A stretch of DNA of 64,000 bases, taken from contig OX392534.1 in the NCBI GenBank assembly GCA_947623455.1, positions 41,483,426 to 41,547,425 on the forward strand, in the 5' to 3' direction. This document shows positions 1 through 10,486 of the stretch, one piece after another (within the stretch, counting starts at the first letter, position 1; every line of letters begins with the position of its first letter). The DNA comes from Mimachlamys varia (Eukaryota; Mollusca; Bivalvia; Pectinida; Pectinidae). The notes below the pieces were generated by a model. It ran no database searches. It was not told the origin of the DNA and worked only from the letters and a program-made list of their open reading frames with translations. Position numbers and translations under genes: made by a program.

Positions 1-809
1 TGTCTTCTGCTGATACTTTATGATGGTTTCATGTATGTTCTGACAAACGTGTCTGTAGGATAGCATCATCTTCACTCCAATGAGAGTGGAAAGGAGCTTT
101 GTTTATTTCAGCATAAAGATATCAGAGATGTCATGCTCGCTCTTAACAAGTACACTTTTAAAATGATATTAAGGAAAGTAAATCATGTTTTACACAACTT
201 TTTGAAATTCATTTGAAATCCATATTGGAATTGTACAACTATATGCTGTTAGAGAAATGTCATTGAGACCTTGGGAACTATTCACATTAACCTTGAGATT
301 GAAATGAGTCTCCCAGTCAATGACCTTGACATTTGTCTCCATGACCTTGAAATAAGTTTTTATAATCCTAGGATCACAATCAGTCTGTATGACCTTGTCT
401 AGTGTCGTGATGACCTTCAGATTAGACACTTTAAGCCTGATATCACAGCAATGGCATTGAGGTTGTTGACATCGAGGTCTATAATTGTAATCCCTCATGA
501 CCATGCAGTTAGTAAACATGACCTTGTGGTCAAATTATATTACTGAAGTGGATCAAAGTTTTAATGATATTTATGTTGTTTGTTGACTTTTACCACAAAT
601 TAGATGTGATACAACTGCATATAAAGTGTGTACGTGACCTTGACTTTAAACAAGCTCCTCTCCACAGCAGTACGAGGGTAACTGTACAAACACAAGCTAG
701 GCGTATACAGCTGCACTCTACCACTACTTAGGTCTGTAGAGGATTACTAATACCAGTTTATTTAATCGATTTCCCATTGATTAAAGCTAGCCACACAGTA
801 TTAGTGTGA
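1..809. other. Non-coding stretch with a cluster of TGACCTTG motifs
   Basis: I see no gene here. The stretch carries repeated TGACCTTG-type words, all in one orientation, at about 321, 342, 390, 411, 519 and 635. The spacing is irregular, as in a decayed minisatellite. A 109-codon minus-strand open frame (190-519) reads through these words, and its repeated V-x-D/N and KVI-type segments come from the repeats. I do not call it a gene. Confidence 0.5.
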
Positions 810-3519
810 TTCTCCTGATGTTAGACGGAGGCTTTGAGTCTCTGAGATATCCTGACAACTGTGTCGGTTTCTCTCGATGTTAGACGGAGGCTTTGAGTCT
901 CTGAGATATCCTGACGACTGTGTCAGTTTCTCCCGATGTTAGACGGAGGCTTTAAGTCTCTGAGATATCCTGACAACTGTGTCGGTTTCTCTCGATGTTA
1001 GACGGAGGCTTTGAGTCTCTGAGATATCCTGACGACTGTGTCTGTTTCTCCCGATGTTAGACGAAGGCTTTAAGTCTCTGAGATATCCTGACGACTGTGT
1101 CTGTTTCTCCCGAAGTTAGACGGAGGCTTTAAGTCTCTGAGATATCCTGACAACTGTGTCGGTTTCTCCCGAAGTTAGACGGAGGCTTAAGTCTCTGAGA
1201 TATCCTGACAACTGTGTCGGTTTCTCTCGATGTTAGACGGAGGCTTTGAGTCTCTGAGATATCCTGACGACTGTGTCTGTTTCTCCCGATGTTAGACGGA
1301 GGCTTTAAGTCTCTGAGATATCCTGACAACTGTGTCGGTTTCTCTCGATGTTAGACGGAGGCTTTGAGTCTCTGAGATATCCTGACAACTGTGTCGGTTT
1401 CTCTCGATGTTAGACGGAGGCTTTGAGTCTCTGAGATATCCTGACGACTGTGTCAGTTTCTCCCGATGTTAGACGGAGGCTTTAAGTCTCTGAGATATCC
1501 TGACAACTGTGTCGGTTTCTCTCGATGTTAGACGGAGGCTTTGAGTCTCTGAGATATCCTGACGACTGTGTCTGTTTCTCCCGATGTTAGACGGAGGCTT
1601 TAAGTCTCTGAGATATCCTGACGACTGTGTCTGTTTCTCCCGAAGTTAGACGGAGGCTTTAAGTCTCTGAGATATCCTGACAACTGTGTCGGTTTCTCCC
1701 GAAGTTAGACGGAGGCTTAAGTCTCTGAGATATCCTGACAACTGTGTCGGTTTCTCTCGATGTTAGACGGAGGCTTTGAGTCTCTGAGATATCCTGACGA
1801 CTGTGTCTGTTTCTCCCGATGTTAGACGGAGGCTTTAAGTCTCTGAGATATCCTAACGACTGTGTCAGTTTCTCCCGATGTTAGACGGAGGCTTTAAGTC
1901 TCTGAGATATCCTGACAACTGTGTCGGTTTCTCTCGATGTTAGACGGAGGCTTTAAGTCTCTGAGATATCCTGACGACTGTGTCTGTTTCTCCCGAAGTT
2001 AGACGGAGGCTTTAAGTCTCTGAGATATCCTGACGACTGTGTCTGTTTCTCCCGAAGTTAGACGGAGGCTTTAAGTCTCTGAGATATCCTGACGACTGTG
2101 TCGGTTTCTCCCGAAGTTAGACGGAGGCTTTAAGTCTCTGAGATATCCTGACAACTGTGTCGGTTTCTCTCGATGTTAGACGGAGGCTTTGAGTCTCTGA
2201 GATATCCTGACGACTGTGTCTGTTTCTCCCGATGTTAGACGGAGGCTTTAAGTCTCTGAGATATCCTAACGACTGTGTCAGTTTCTCCCGATGTTAGACG
2301 GAGGCTTTAAGTCTCTGAGATATCCTGACGACTGTGTCGGTTTCTCTCGATGTTAGACGGAGGCTTTAAGTCTCTGAGATATCCTGACGACTGTGTCTGT
2401 TTCTCCCGATGTTAGACGGAGGCTTTAAGTCTCTGAGATATCCTGACGACTGTGTCTGTTTCTCCCGAAGTTAGACGGAGGCTTTAAGTCTCTGAGATAT
2501 CCTGACAACTGTGTCAGTTTCTCCTGATGTTAGACGGAGGCTTTAAGTCTCTGAGATATCCTGACGACTGTGTCAGTTTCTCCTGATGTTAGACGGAGGC
2601 TTTAAGTCTCTGAGATATCCTGACGACTGTGTCTGTTTCTCCCGAAGTTAGACGGAGGCTTTAAGTCTCTGAGATATCCTGACGACTGTGTCTGTTTCTC
2701 CCGAAGTTAGACGGAGGCTTTAAGTCTCTGAGATATCCTGACAACTGTGTCAGTTTCTCCTGATGTTAGACGGAGGCTTTAAGTCTCTGAGATATCCTGA
2801 CGACTGTGTCGGTTTCTCCCGATGTTAGACGGAGGCTAAGTCTCTGAGATATCCTGACGACTGTGTCAGTTTCTCCTGATGTTAGACGGAGGCTTTGAGT
2901 CTCTGAGATATCCTGACGACTGTGTCGGTTTCTCCCGATGTTAGACGGAGGCTTTGAGTCTCTGAGATATCCTGACGACTGTGTCAGTTTCTCCCGATGT
3001 TAGACGGAGGCTAAGTCTCTGAGATATCCTGACGACTGTGTCAGTTTCTCCCGATGTTAGACGGAGGCTTTAAGTCTCTGAGATATCCTGACGACTGTGT
3101 CAGTTTCTCCCAATGTTAGACGGAGGCTTGAAGTCTCTGAGATATCCTGACGACTGTGTCAGTTTCTCCCGATGTTAGACGGAGGCTAAGGCTCTGAGAT
3201 ATCCAGACGACTGTGTCAGTTTCTCCCGATGTTAGACGGAGGCTTTGAGTCTCTGAGATATCCTGACGACCGTGTCAGTTTCTCCCGATGTTAGACGGAG
3301 GCTTTGAGTCTCTGAGATATCCTGACGACTGTGTCAGTTTCTCCCGATGTTAGACGGAGGCTTTGAGTCTCTGAGATATCCTGACGACCGTGTCAGTTTC
3401 TCCCGATGTTAGACGGAGGCTTTGAGTCTCTGAGATATCCTGACGACTGTGTCAGTTTCTCCCGATGTTAGACGGAGGCTAAGTCTCTGAGATATCCTGA
3501 CGACTGTGTCAGTTTCTCC
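810..3519. repeat. 59-bp minisatellite, about 46 tandem copies
   Basis: This is a head-to-tail array with a 59-bp period and the unit signature GATGTTAGACGGAGGCTTT. Units differ at a few diagnostic places: CAACTG or CGACTG, GTCGG, GTCAG or GTCTG, CTCGATG, CCCGATG or CCCGAAG, and TTTGAG or TTTAAG. Some units lack one or two bases in the GGCTTTAAG segment. The order of variants repeats itself, giving super-periods of 530 bp (9 units, one carrying a 1-bp deletion) and 413 bp (7 units). The array ends exactly where the 70-bp array begins. It has no coding potential beyond a short minus-strand open frame that only follows the repeat. Confidence 0.97.
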
Positions 3520-3984
3520 TTTATACAGGTGTTTTGATTGTAAAGGGTTACATAGAAATGTATACAGCGGGACCCAGTTGTAGGTCTGTTTTATACAGGT
3601 GTCCAGATTATACAGGGTTTCATAGAAATGTATACTGTGGGACCTAGTTGATTGTTCTGGTTTATACAGGTGTCCAGATTATACAGGGTTACATAGAAAT
3701 GTATACAGTGGGACCTAGTTGTAGGTCTGGTTTATACAGGTGTCCAGATTATACAGGGTTACATAGAAATGTATACAGTCGGACCTAGTTGTAGGTCTGG
3801 TTTATACAGGTGTACAGATTATACAGGGTTACATAGAAATGTATACAGTGGGACCTAGTTGAAAGTCTGGCTTAAACAGGTGTCCAGATAGTAAAGGGTT
3901 ACAAAGAAGTGAACATAGTTTGACCTAGGTATAGCTATGGTTGGTTTATACAGGTATCCAGATTGTAAAGGGTTATAAAGAAAT
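3520..3984. repeat. 70-bp minisatellite, about 6-7 copies
   Basis: The units of 70-71 bp contain the signature TTTATACAGGTGTCCAGATT, followed by ATACAGGGTTACATAGAAAT and GTGGGACCTAGTTG. Central copies are nearly identical. The last two (from about 3870) are more diverged and show small insertions, and traces continue to about 4075. A diverged pair of related units lies at 14190-14335, so the family is not confined to this site. Confidence 0.93.
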
Positions 3985-4075
3985 ATCGTGTTTTGTCCAG
4001 GGAAGATGTCTTTTTGAAGAGGTTTCTGGATAATACAGCGGTTTGCTTTATACAAGTTATAATGTACTACATAGT

Positions 4076-5125
4076 GACACAGACATGCCTGCCAGGTTCA
4101 GACATCTATTGTTTATTATGGACTACTTAAGCCTTGCGTGACATAGAAAAGACGCCTGCCAGCTACAGTTGTAGGCTTATTGACTACTTTTAATAATGAA
4201 GGTTTTCAAAGAGACTGGAACATGTTTAATACAAAGATATTTTTGGCATATGGCTACTCCCAGAGATGCCAATGGCACACATGGCCCCCTATGAAGTCAG
4301 AAGCAAACACAAGCACGATATGGCCACCAGGTGGTGCTCACCTAGTGAGGAGGCTGAGGGGAACCCCAGGGTTTGTGTATGTATATACAGGCTGCAGGGG
4401 ATTGTTGATAGGATGGGGAGGAACATGTGTCCTTGTTTTAGGAAAAGTCTGTATGTAAACAAAGAGGTGAGCAAATAGAAGAGTGAGGTAGACTGAGAGG
4501 TGGGTGTCCATTCCTGAGAAACTCACAAGGAACTCTCTACAGGAATCAGTTAAAAAGAATGTTCTCACAGTGAAAGTTTGGAAACTCTATATAACCTGTC
4601 AAGTTTTGGCATCAGCATAAGTTACAGCATCGATGTTGAAATTGTTTTACCTCAATTTCAGGAGGGAACTTTCACTTGTGTGGTGTAGTGTCTTCAATCA
4701 ATGAGGCCCTTGGGATATACATGTGTTCTGGGTAAGTTTTCTCTTAAACTACGCAGGATGAAAAAAAACACCATTGCATGGCATTAACCATGTTTTTTTA
4801 ACTATAGCACTAATACAATGTATTTCATACTGAAGAATCTTTTTAAAATTCTTGAACATTTACTAGATCATCTGTCATGCTATTAATTAACAGTGATTTG
4901 TGTTTCCTTGTACATCAAAGCTTGAGACTAGTATGACTCTCATTTTACCCTTCTAAGTAGGGTGGAAGTACTTGACATTAGGGACCAGGGTTAAGGATGA
5001 CATGTGATACAGTCGGAACTGAAGAGTTCCATCGGTAATACATAGAAATATTAAGTAAACGGTTTGTCAAACCTGTACAATAAGACAGGTTTAAGTGATT
5101 ATTAATTGACCAGGTTTATGTGACC
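4076..5125. other. Single-copy AT-rich stretch
   Basis: Overlapping short open frames on both strands at 4180-4568 share no recognisable domain and look like chance. The only point of interest is the weak exon candidate at 4662-4731. From about 5060 the text drifts into the 'acctgtctaata' repeats. Confidence 0.4.
4662..4731 (+). other. Possible 70-nt internal exon (weak)
   Basis: A pyrimidine-containing acceptor (CCTCAATTTCAG) precedes 4662 and a good donor (GTAAGTTTT) follows 4731. Only one of three frames is open: two bases, 22 codons, then two bases, with a peptide beginning GNFHLCGVVSSINEAL. The phases do not join those of the other plus-strand candidates except 40786. A frame this short is open by chance about one time in three, so the splice signals carry most of the weight. 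Confidence 0.2.
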
Positions 5126-5485
5126 ACCTGTCTAATAACACAACCTGTCAAGTAAAACCTGTCTAATAACACAACCTGTCTAGTATAACCTTTCTAATAA
5201 CACAACCTGTCTAATAACACAACCTGTCTAGTACAACGTGTCTAATAACACAACCTGTCTAATAACACAACCTGTCAAGTAAAACCTGTCTAATTACACA
5301 ACCTGTCTAATAAAACCTGTCTAATAACACAACCTCTCCAATAAAACCTGTTTAGTACAACCTGTCTAATAACACAACCTGTCTAGTACAACCTGTCTAA
5401 TAATACAACCTGTCTAGTAAAACCTGTCTAGTACAACCTGTATAATAAAAAAACTTGTCCAGTAAAAAACCTTGTCTTATAAAAC
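5126..5485. repeat. Degenerate 14-17-bp repeat array
   Basis: The words AACCTGTCTAATAACAC (17 bp) and AACCTGTCTAGTA (shorter) are iterated about 20 times, with irregular alternation of the two lengths. The 5' edge (5060-5125) holds inverted or diverged forms such as AGACAGGTTTAAG. An open frame starting at 5455 runs out of this array into single-copy sequence and stops at 5697. Confidence 0.88.
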
Positions 5486-5933
5486 AGCCTGGCCTTGTAG
5501 GACCTTACAGTTGTCTAGGATTTTATCGAAACTTATTATCATCAAAATGTTTTCTCCAGAATGAATTTAGCTTTGACAAAATCACTTCTAAAAAGGAAAC
5601 TATAACTGGTTATGAGAAAAAATATATCCTTAGTATAAAAACCAACAAAGGACTAGGCCTTGATTGGAACCCTATCTTTCAGACTGATTACCATTGATTT
5701 TATTAAGCGAGCTAACTAGTTGATGGGATTGTCCTGAATGTGAGTTAAGGGGAGGTAACTGCATGTAGGAAAAACTAGTTTGTATTGGACCAAGGATCCT
5801 TAACTCATTCACCTCTGAAATTTTATAATAAACTATTCGAACCTTTCAATTGGAATAGTTCAAATGTGTAGAGGGGTACATGATTTGAATGCTGTCTGTT
5901 TTAATGGTACTACCAGTTGCATGGGACAGTGTG

Positions 5934-6005
5934 GACAGAACAGTAGTTTTAAGTGTTGACAGAACAGTAGTTTTAAGTGTTGACAGAACAGTAGTTTTAA
6001 GTGAT
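5934..6005. repeat. 24-bp repeat, three copies
   Basis: Three consecutive copies of a 24-bp unit carry the signature GACAGAACAGTAGTTTTAAG. The last copy has one or two substitutions at its end. This is a small, young-looking expansion in otherwise single-copy sequence. Confidence 0.93.
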
Positions 6006-6709
6006 GACCAGTCAGATGTTGATCATAGCCATCACTTCCTTGTAACTGGAAACAACTACATGTAGCTATGTGATGGGGAGATGTGGTGTTAGTTGGGGTC
6101 AGACAGCCAGGGTGAGTGGGTGCTATATTCCCTGTGGTCTCATTAACCTCCCACTAGCCTGTGAACATCATTGTTTCATCACAGAATTCCATCTGCACAT
6201 CTTAATATTTTACTCCCCAGTCTTCATTACAGTATTGCTATTTTGTTTTCATCACCAAAAAACAGAATGCCAGCACCCGCTGCTAATTAGAGAATTTTTG
6301 TCTTGATCTTGCTCACCTAAAAGCATTGAACTTGCCTTGTCAGCTATAGCATGTACAAACATTCCGTGAACCCTGTTGTTTGATCAGAAATCCAGTCCCA
6401 GTGGTAAAGAAAAACGAGATACACTGTAGGTTTTATAGGAAAAGGTCCGCAGACGTGTTTAATTATGCAAGGTTTGATACATGTGCTGGGATTGTTAATT
6501 ACCTCTGTTTCAATATAAATATCTACATACACATGCAATCAGGACACCTGTTGCACTCCCTTACTTTTACTGCAATTCTAGGGATTTTCCCTGTGATATT
6601 TGACTCTTTGTCTGTTGAAGTACTGAGGAAACTCATTTGTTTCTAGTTTTGAGGTCTGATAGAATACAGCGGATTTTATAGAATTATGTGCATGCTGAGT
6701 AACTCATTA
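6006..6709. other. Single-copy stretch, no supported gene
   Basis: Three short open frames (60-90 codons) overlap on both strands and show no domain, signal peptide or convincing splice context. A GTGAGT word at about 6111 lacks a matching upstream acceptor. I see nothing else. Confidence 0.4.
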
Positions 6710-7292
6710 CCTCATCCATACCTCAAACCCCACCCTCCAACTCCCTACCATGTCCATACATCAACCCCACCCTCCAACTCCATACCTCCTCCCCACCCTC
6801 CAACCCCCTACCTCATCCATACCTCCACCCCACCCTCCAACCCCCTACCTCATCCATACCTCCAACCCACCCTCCAACCCCCTACCTCATCCATACCTCC
6901 ATCCCACCCTCCAACCCCCTACCTCATCCATACCTCCAACCCACTCTCCAACCCATTACCTCATCCATACCTCCACCCCACCCTCCAACCCCCTACCTCA
7001 TCCATACCTCCAACCAACCCTCCAACCCCCTACCTCATCCATACCTCAACCCCACCCTCCAACACCCTACATCATCCATACCTCCTCCCCACCCTCCAAC
7101 CCCCTACCTCAACCCCATCCTCCAACTGCTTATCAGCCCAAACCCAGCACATCTCAAACCCCTACCACCCAAGTGTATCTCGAATCCCCACCATCCAACC
7201 CCTGCCCCCAAGTATACCTCAACCCCATCTCCCACCCAAACCACCCCAAAGCCCCTACCATCCAAGTAGACTTCAGAACCCCTACATCCCCG
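6710..7292. repeat. 37-bp C-rich minisatellite with a 375-nt G-free strand
   Basis: The unit is 37 bp, with the signature CTCATCCATACCTCCACCC followed by ACCCTCCAACCCCCTAC. It is regular from 6710 to about 7125 and decays to 7292. The plus strand contains no G from 6753 to 7127. Because stop codons TAG and TGA need a G, the array is open in two plus-strand frames (6686-7309 and 6750-7358). These give proline-rich, frame-cycling peptides, which I regard as artefacts. Confidence 0.95.
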
Positions 7293-7419
7293 TCATTTCT
7301 AATGAATAATTGTATTTGTTCTGTAAAATCAATTCACTATCAAGGTCAGCTTATTTAATATTATGGGAGACATAATGATTAGCAAGTGATACATTTGTAA
7401 CTAATCAATATTAATTAAT

Positions 7420-7682
7420 GCCCTTAGCACAAAATGTGAAGACGATGATTCAGCACTTCTATTAGGTATAGATCAATATGTCCTTAACTTAGACAGAACT
7501 ATAACTCAGCATCTGTATCAGTTTCCAGTTGAAATTAATATACTCAGCACACAATGTCAGGGTGATAATTCAGCACCCATATTAGTAACTAGATGTTATA
7601 AATCAGTGATATTAACACAAACGGGGAAAAAAACAATTATTCAGCTCCAGTGTTATCAGTTACTGGTCAGTATAAATCAATG
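7420..7682. repeat. Diverged ~100-bp repeats flanking the 22-bp array (left)
   Basis: Two to three diverged copies share the order 'cagcacaaaatgt', 'gatgattcagcac', 'tattagttaccagt' and 'gtataaatca'. The same order recurs on the right side of the 22-bp array at about 8215-8325. The short array therefore seems to have grown inside one member of this older repeat. Confidence 0.7.
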
Positions 7683-8186
7683 TTTTAAGCACAGAATTCA
7701 GAAACTTTTAGCACAGAATTTAGACACTTTTAGCAAAGAATTCAGATACTTTTAGTACAGAATTCAGACCCTTTTAGCACAGAATTCAGACACTTTTAGC
7801 ACAGAATTCAGACACTTTAGCACAGAATTCAGATACTTTTAGCACAGAATTCAGATACTTTTAGTACAGAATTCAGACCCTTTTAGCACAGAATTCAGAC
7901 ACTTTTAGCACAGAATTCAGACAAATTCAGCACAGAATTGTGATGTATTTAGCACAGAATTCAGATACTTTTAACACAGAATTCAGATACTTTAAGCACA
8001 GAATTCAGACACTTTGAGCACAGAATTCAGACACTTTAGCACAGAATTCAGATACTTTTAGCAAAGAATTCAGATACTTTTAGCACAGAATTCAGACACT
8101 TTTAGCACAGAATTCAGACACTTTGAGCACAGAATTCAGACACTTTTAGCACAGAATACAGACACTTTAAGCACGGCATTCAGCAC
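7683..8186. repeat. 22-bp minisatellite with an EcoRI site in nearly every unit
   Basis: About 23 copies of a 22-bp unit carry the signature TTTTAGCACAGAATTCAGAC. I count about 19 intact GAATTC sites in roughly 500 bp. Length variants lose one or two T in the CTTTTAG segment. There is no coding potential. Confidence 0.95.
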
Positions 8187-8214
8187 TAAAGTGATCAACT
8201 GATTGATATGATAT

Positions 8215-8325
8215 TGTGACCTCAGCACAAAATAAAAGGATGACTCAGCACCATTATCAGTTACCAGTCGGTATAAATCACACAAAAGTGAAGATGATTC
8301 AGCCCCGATATCAGGTAACTGTTAT
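8215..8325. repeat. Diverged ~100-bp repeat (right flank of the 22-bp array)
   Basis: This copy shows CTCAGCACAAAAT, GATGACTCAGCACC, TCAGTTACCAGTCGGTATAA and a second GATGATTCAGCCCC, in the same order as 7420-7682. Confidence 0.65.
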
Positions 8326-9306
8326 CATCGTCAGTTTAGCTTAATAATCTGTGTAAACAGTATAAAAACCACAACATTGTTTTATCTTTTTGTGCACCGG
8401 CCTGGTAAAATTGGTCTACCTCAAGTGTACTAACACTGTAAAGTCATCCGATTTATTTATACTTTAAAGTTCCAGAATTTGCCTGTACTAACTAAATTGT
8501 GGAGTTTCTCTGGCAGGTTAGGGAGTATAAGGAGAGAAACCTAATACAGTGTACTAACAGTACAGTCTGGTAATGGGAGCCGTTAGACTCTAATTGTCTG
8601 TGTAATTATTAAACTAGCAGATCACTTGACGAACAATAACAACTTTGACCTACTGGTGCTCCTGTAAAATACTAAACTAGATTTTAAGAGCCTTGTTGAG
8701 CCCTTGCGTATTCTGTTACTGTGTAACCTATCAGGGGTAATATCCTTGATCTGTTGCAGCATGATTATGGTGGGTTTATATAGAACACCTTATAGATAGA
8801 GGAAAAAACAAGAAAGCTGACACATTAGTGAGGAAGGCATTCGGTAATTGGGGTTTTGTCTTCTTTGGAAAAAAAACCTCTGTTACATCTCCTCAAGGGG
8901 ACATTATTGCCAGACATGAAATAGGTTTTGACCACCTGTACTGATAGTTTTATCTATCTCAAAGCAAACTCTATTTATGGGGCACAATGCTGGGGCCCAC
9001 ATGTCATTGTTGGGGTCTATTGATACTCTATTGCATATAACATCACCCTGTTGTCATGGCTACAAGTCCGCAATAAAATGTCCTAATCGTCTGTCTTGGA
9101 TTTCACAAAGAAAAACTCAACTTGTTAGGCTAAGTGTACTTTTATTTAGAAATTACATTTTAAAAAATTTTGTTTACATCAATTACCATAAACTAAAATA
9201 TTTTTTGTTGGTCAAAAAGAAATATATCAAAATCTCAAAGAGCTTGCAAAGATATATTTTAATGTATATATGCTCTGTGCATGTATTTTTGTTAGATGAC
9301 CGTTTA
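8326..9306. other. Single-copy stretch; no supported gene
   Basis: The minus strand is open for about 55 codons (8785 down to about 8617, including YKPTIIMLQQIKDITPDR). It follows a pyrimidine-rich tract ending TATAAG. It lacks a clear donor and has no recognisable domain. A plus-strand open frame from 8977 runs into the repeat end at 9307. I call no gene. Confidence 0.35.
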
Positions 9307-9327
9307 GGGGCCCTTGGGCCTCTTGTT
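9307..9327. mobile_element. Solo end of a bivalve-type repeat element
   Basis: The text GGCCCTTGGGCCTCTTGTT has the same hairpin-plus-tail design (GGCCC, short loop, GGGCC, CTCTTGTT) as the right end of the element at 31251-33566. The body would lie to the left (about 9120-9306), but I cannot set its other boundary. This is probably a truncated or diverged non-autonomous copy. Confidence 0.6.
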
Positions 9328-10184
9328 TTCTCTTTAGCATAAGAAGAATATGATATGTACCCGGTAGTATCATATCAATGAAAGCAAAAGCATTAAGTGT
9401 TCTAGATACAAATTAAACCCTCAAATTATGAACAAGAACCTAGCAAAAATGTTACTCACAAAAATTCAGCATTAGACAGTATTTCAGGAATTTTTGGTTG
9501 GGCTATTTTGTGTTGGGAGTCTTGTGAAAGTTTGCCAGAATGATTAACATTGTTTAAACCTTCGGTGTAAATTTATCAAGCGGCGCCGTGAATAACGACA
9601 CCATCACATGCGCGGCGTGGCGCGGGAACAGAGAAAAGACATGCATGCATGATGCAACAGATAAATTGCAGACATGTTTTTTTTTCAGTTTTGTCAAATT
9701 GATAGTGAAGACGCCCAATAACTTTTAAATTGTGTTTAGCAGTCCATTTCTCATTCATTCTCGTTTAAAACTTATTTATGTGATGGTAGTTCTATCGCGT
9801 TGCCATGGTTTCTGGATACAAAAACTCTGCTACTGTTTAAAGCCCAGATCACATCAAAGTTAATCATGGCTTGAGAAGTCTGTGGAGTATTCGGGTCAAT
9901 ATGTAATTTGCAAGACAATGTTACAAACCTGAAAATATTGTCGTAATATTCAAGGCATCAAGCTCCTATAGGTCTCAATTTCATACTGACGAATATGTAA
10001 CAGTTAACAGTTTCTTCTTCTTAGCTAACAGTTAGGTTAACAGAGCCACGGCACTTTTATTTTGAATCTCCAAAGGAGAAGAGTTCCAATATTTAATCTC
10101 AGAGTTTGGCAAGGTGTTGTATACATTTAATTCATTACTTTTTCACAAAAATGTTTCCTTTGTCGAATATATAGAGAATATTAA
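9328..10184. other. Single-copy stretch with a short CG-rich patch
   Basis: A GC/CpG-rich patch lies at about 9580-9625 (GCGGCGCCG, then GCGCGGCGTGGCGCG) in otherwise AT-rich DNA. The minus-strand open frame 9576-9758 that covers it has no recognisable domain. I see no reliable exon here. Confidence 0.35.
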
Positions 10185-10306
10185 ATGGCCATTTCAATAT
10201 CAGACCTTGAATCAACCCGAGATCCAAATATTGGCCCTAGGGCCAAAGGCCCAAGGGTTGATATTAGGTCGAGGTTTGATACAAGGCCTGATATGGAAAT
10301 GGCCAT
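10185..10306. repeat. 122-bp imperfect palindrome (MITE-like)
   Basis: The left arm 10185-10216 (ATGGCCATTTCAATATCAG...) pairs with the right arm 10274-10306 (...CTGATATGGAAATGGCCAT) with few mismatches. The centre contains a second palindromic patch, TTGGCCCTAGGGCCAAAGG. No target-site duplication is obvious. It may be a small inverted-repeat element or a structured regulatory or RNA element. Confidence 0.75.
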
Positions 10307-10486
10307 GTCATATCCTATTTATTATATTCTTTGAATTTTGTGACGATTCTTGATGATCTGTTTTTGAAGATGTCTCTTTTTAGTCCCATGTTTTGTCATC
10401 GTTTGGACGTTGATTAAGATAATAACTCATACCATAAGCAATGGATTCAGAATTATTTACCTGTTCCTCTACATCGGCTTCTGTGT

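Noticed and set aside
190..519. 109-codon minus-strand open frame
   Set aside because: Its repeated K-V-x motifs are the translation of TGACCTTG-type repeats. There is no domain, promoter or splice context.
5455..5697. 80-codon plus frame ending in a plausible-looking peptide and an AATAAA about 130 bp downstream
   Set aside because: It begins inside a short-repeat array. The acceptor (TTTTCTCCAG) has no partner exon in phase and no family is recognised.
6686..7358. Two ~200-codon proline-rich plus-strand frames
   Set aside because: They are produced by a G-free 37-bp array in which TAG and TGA cannot occur, and two frames are open at once.
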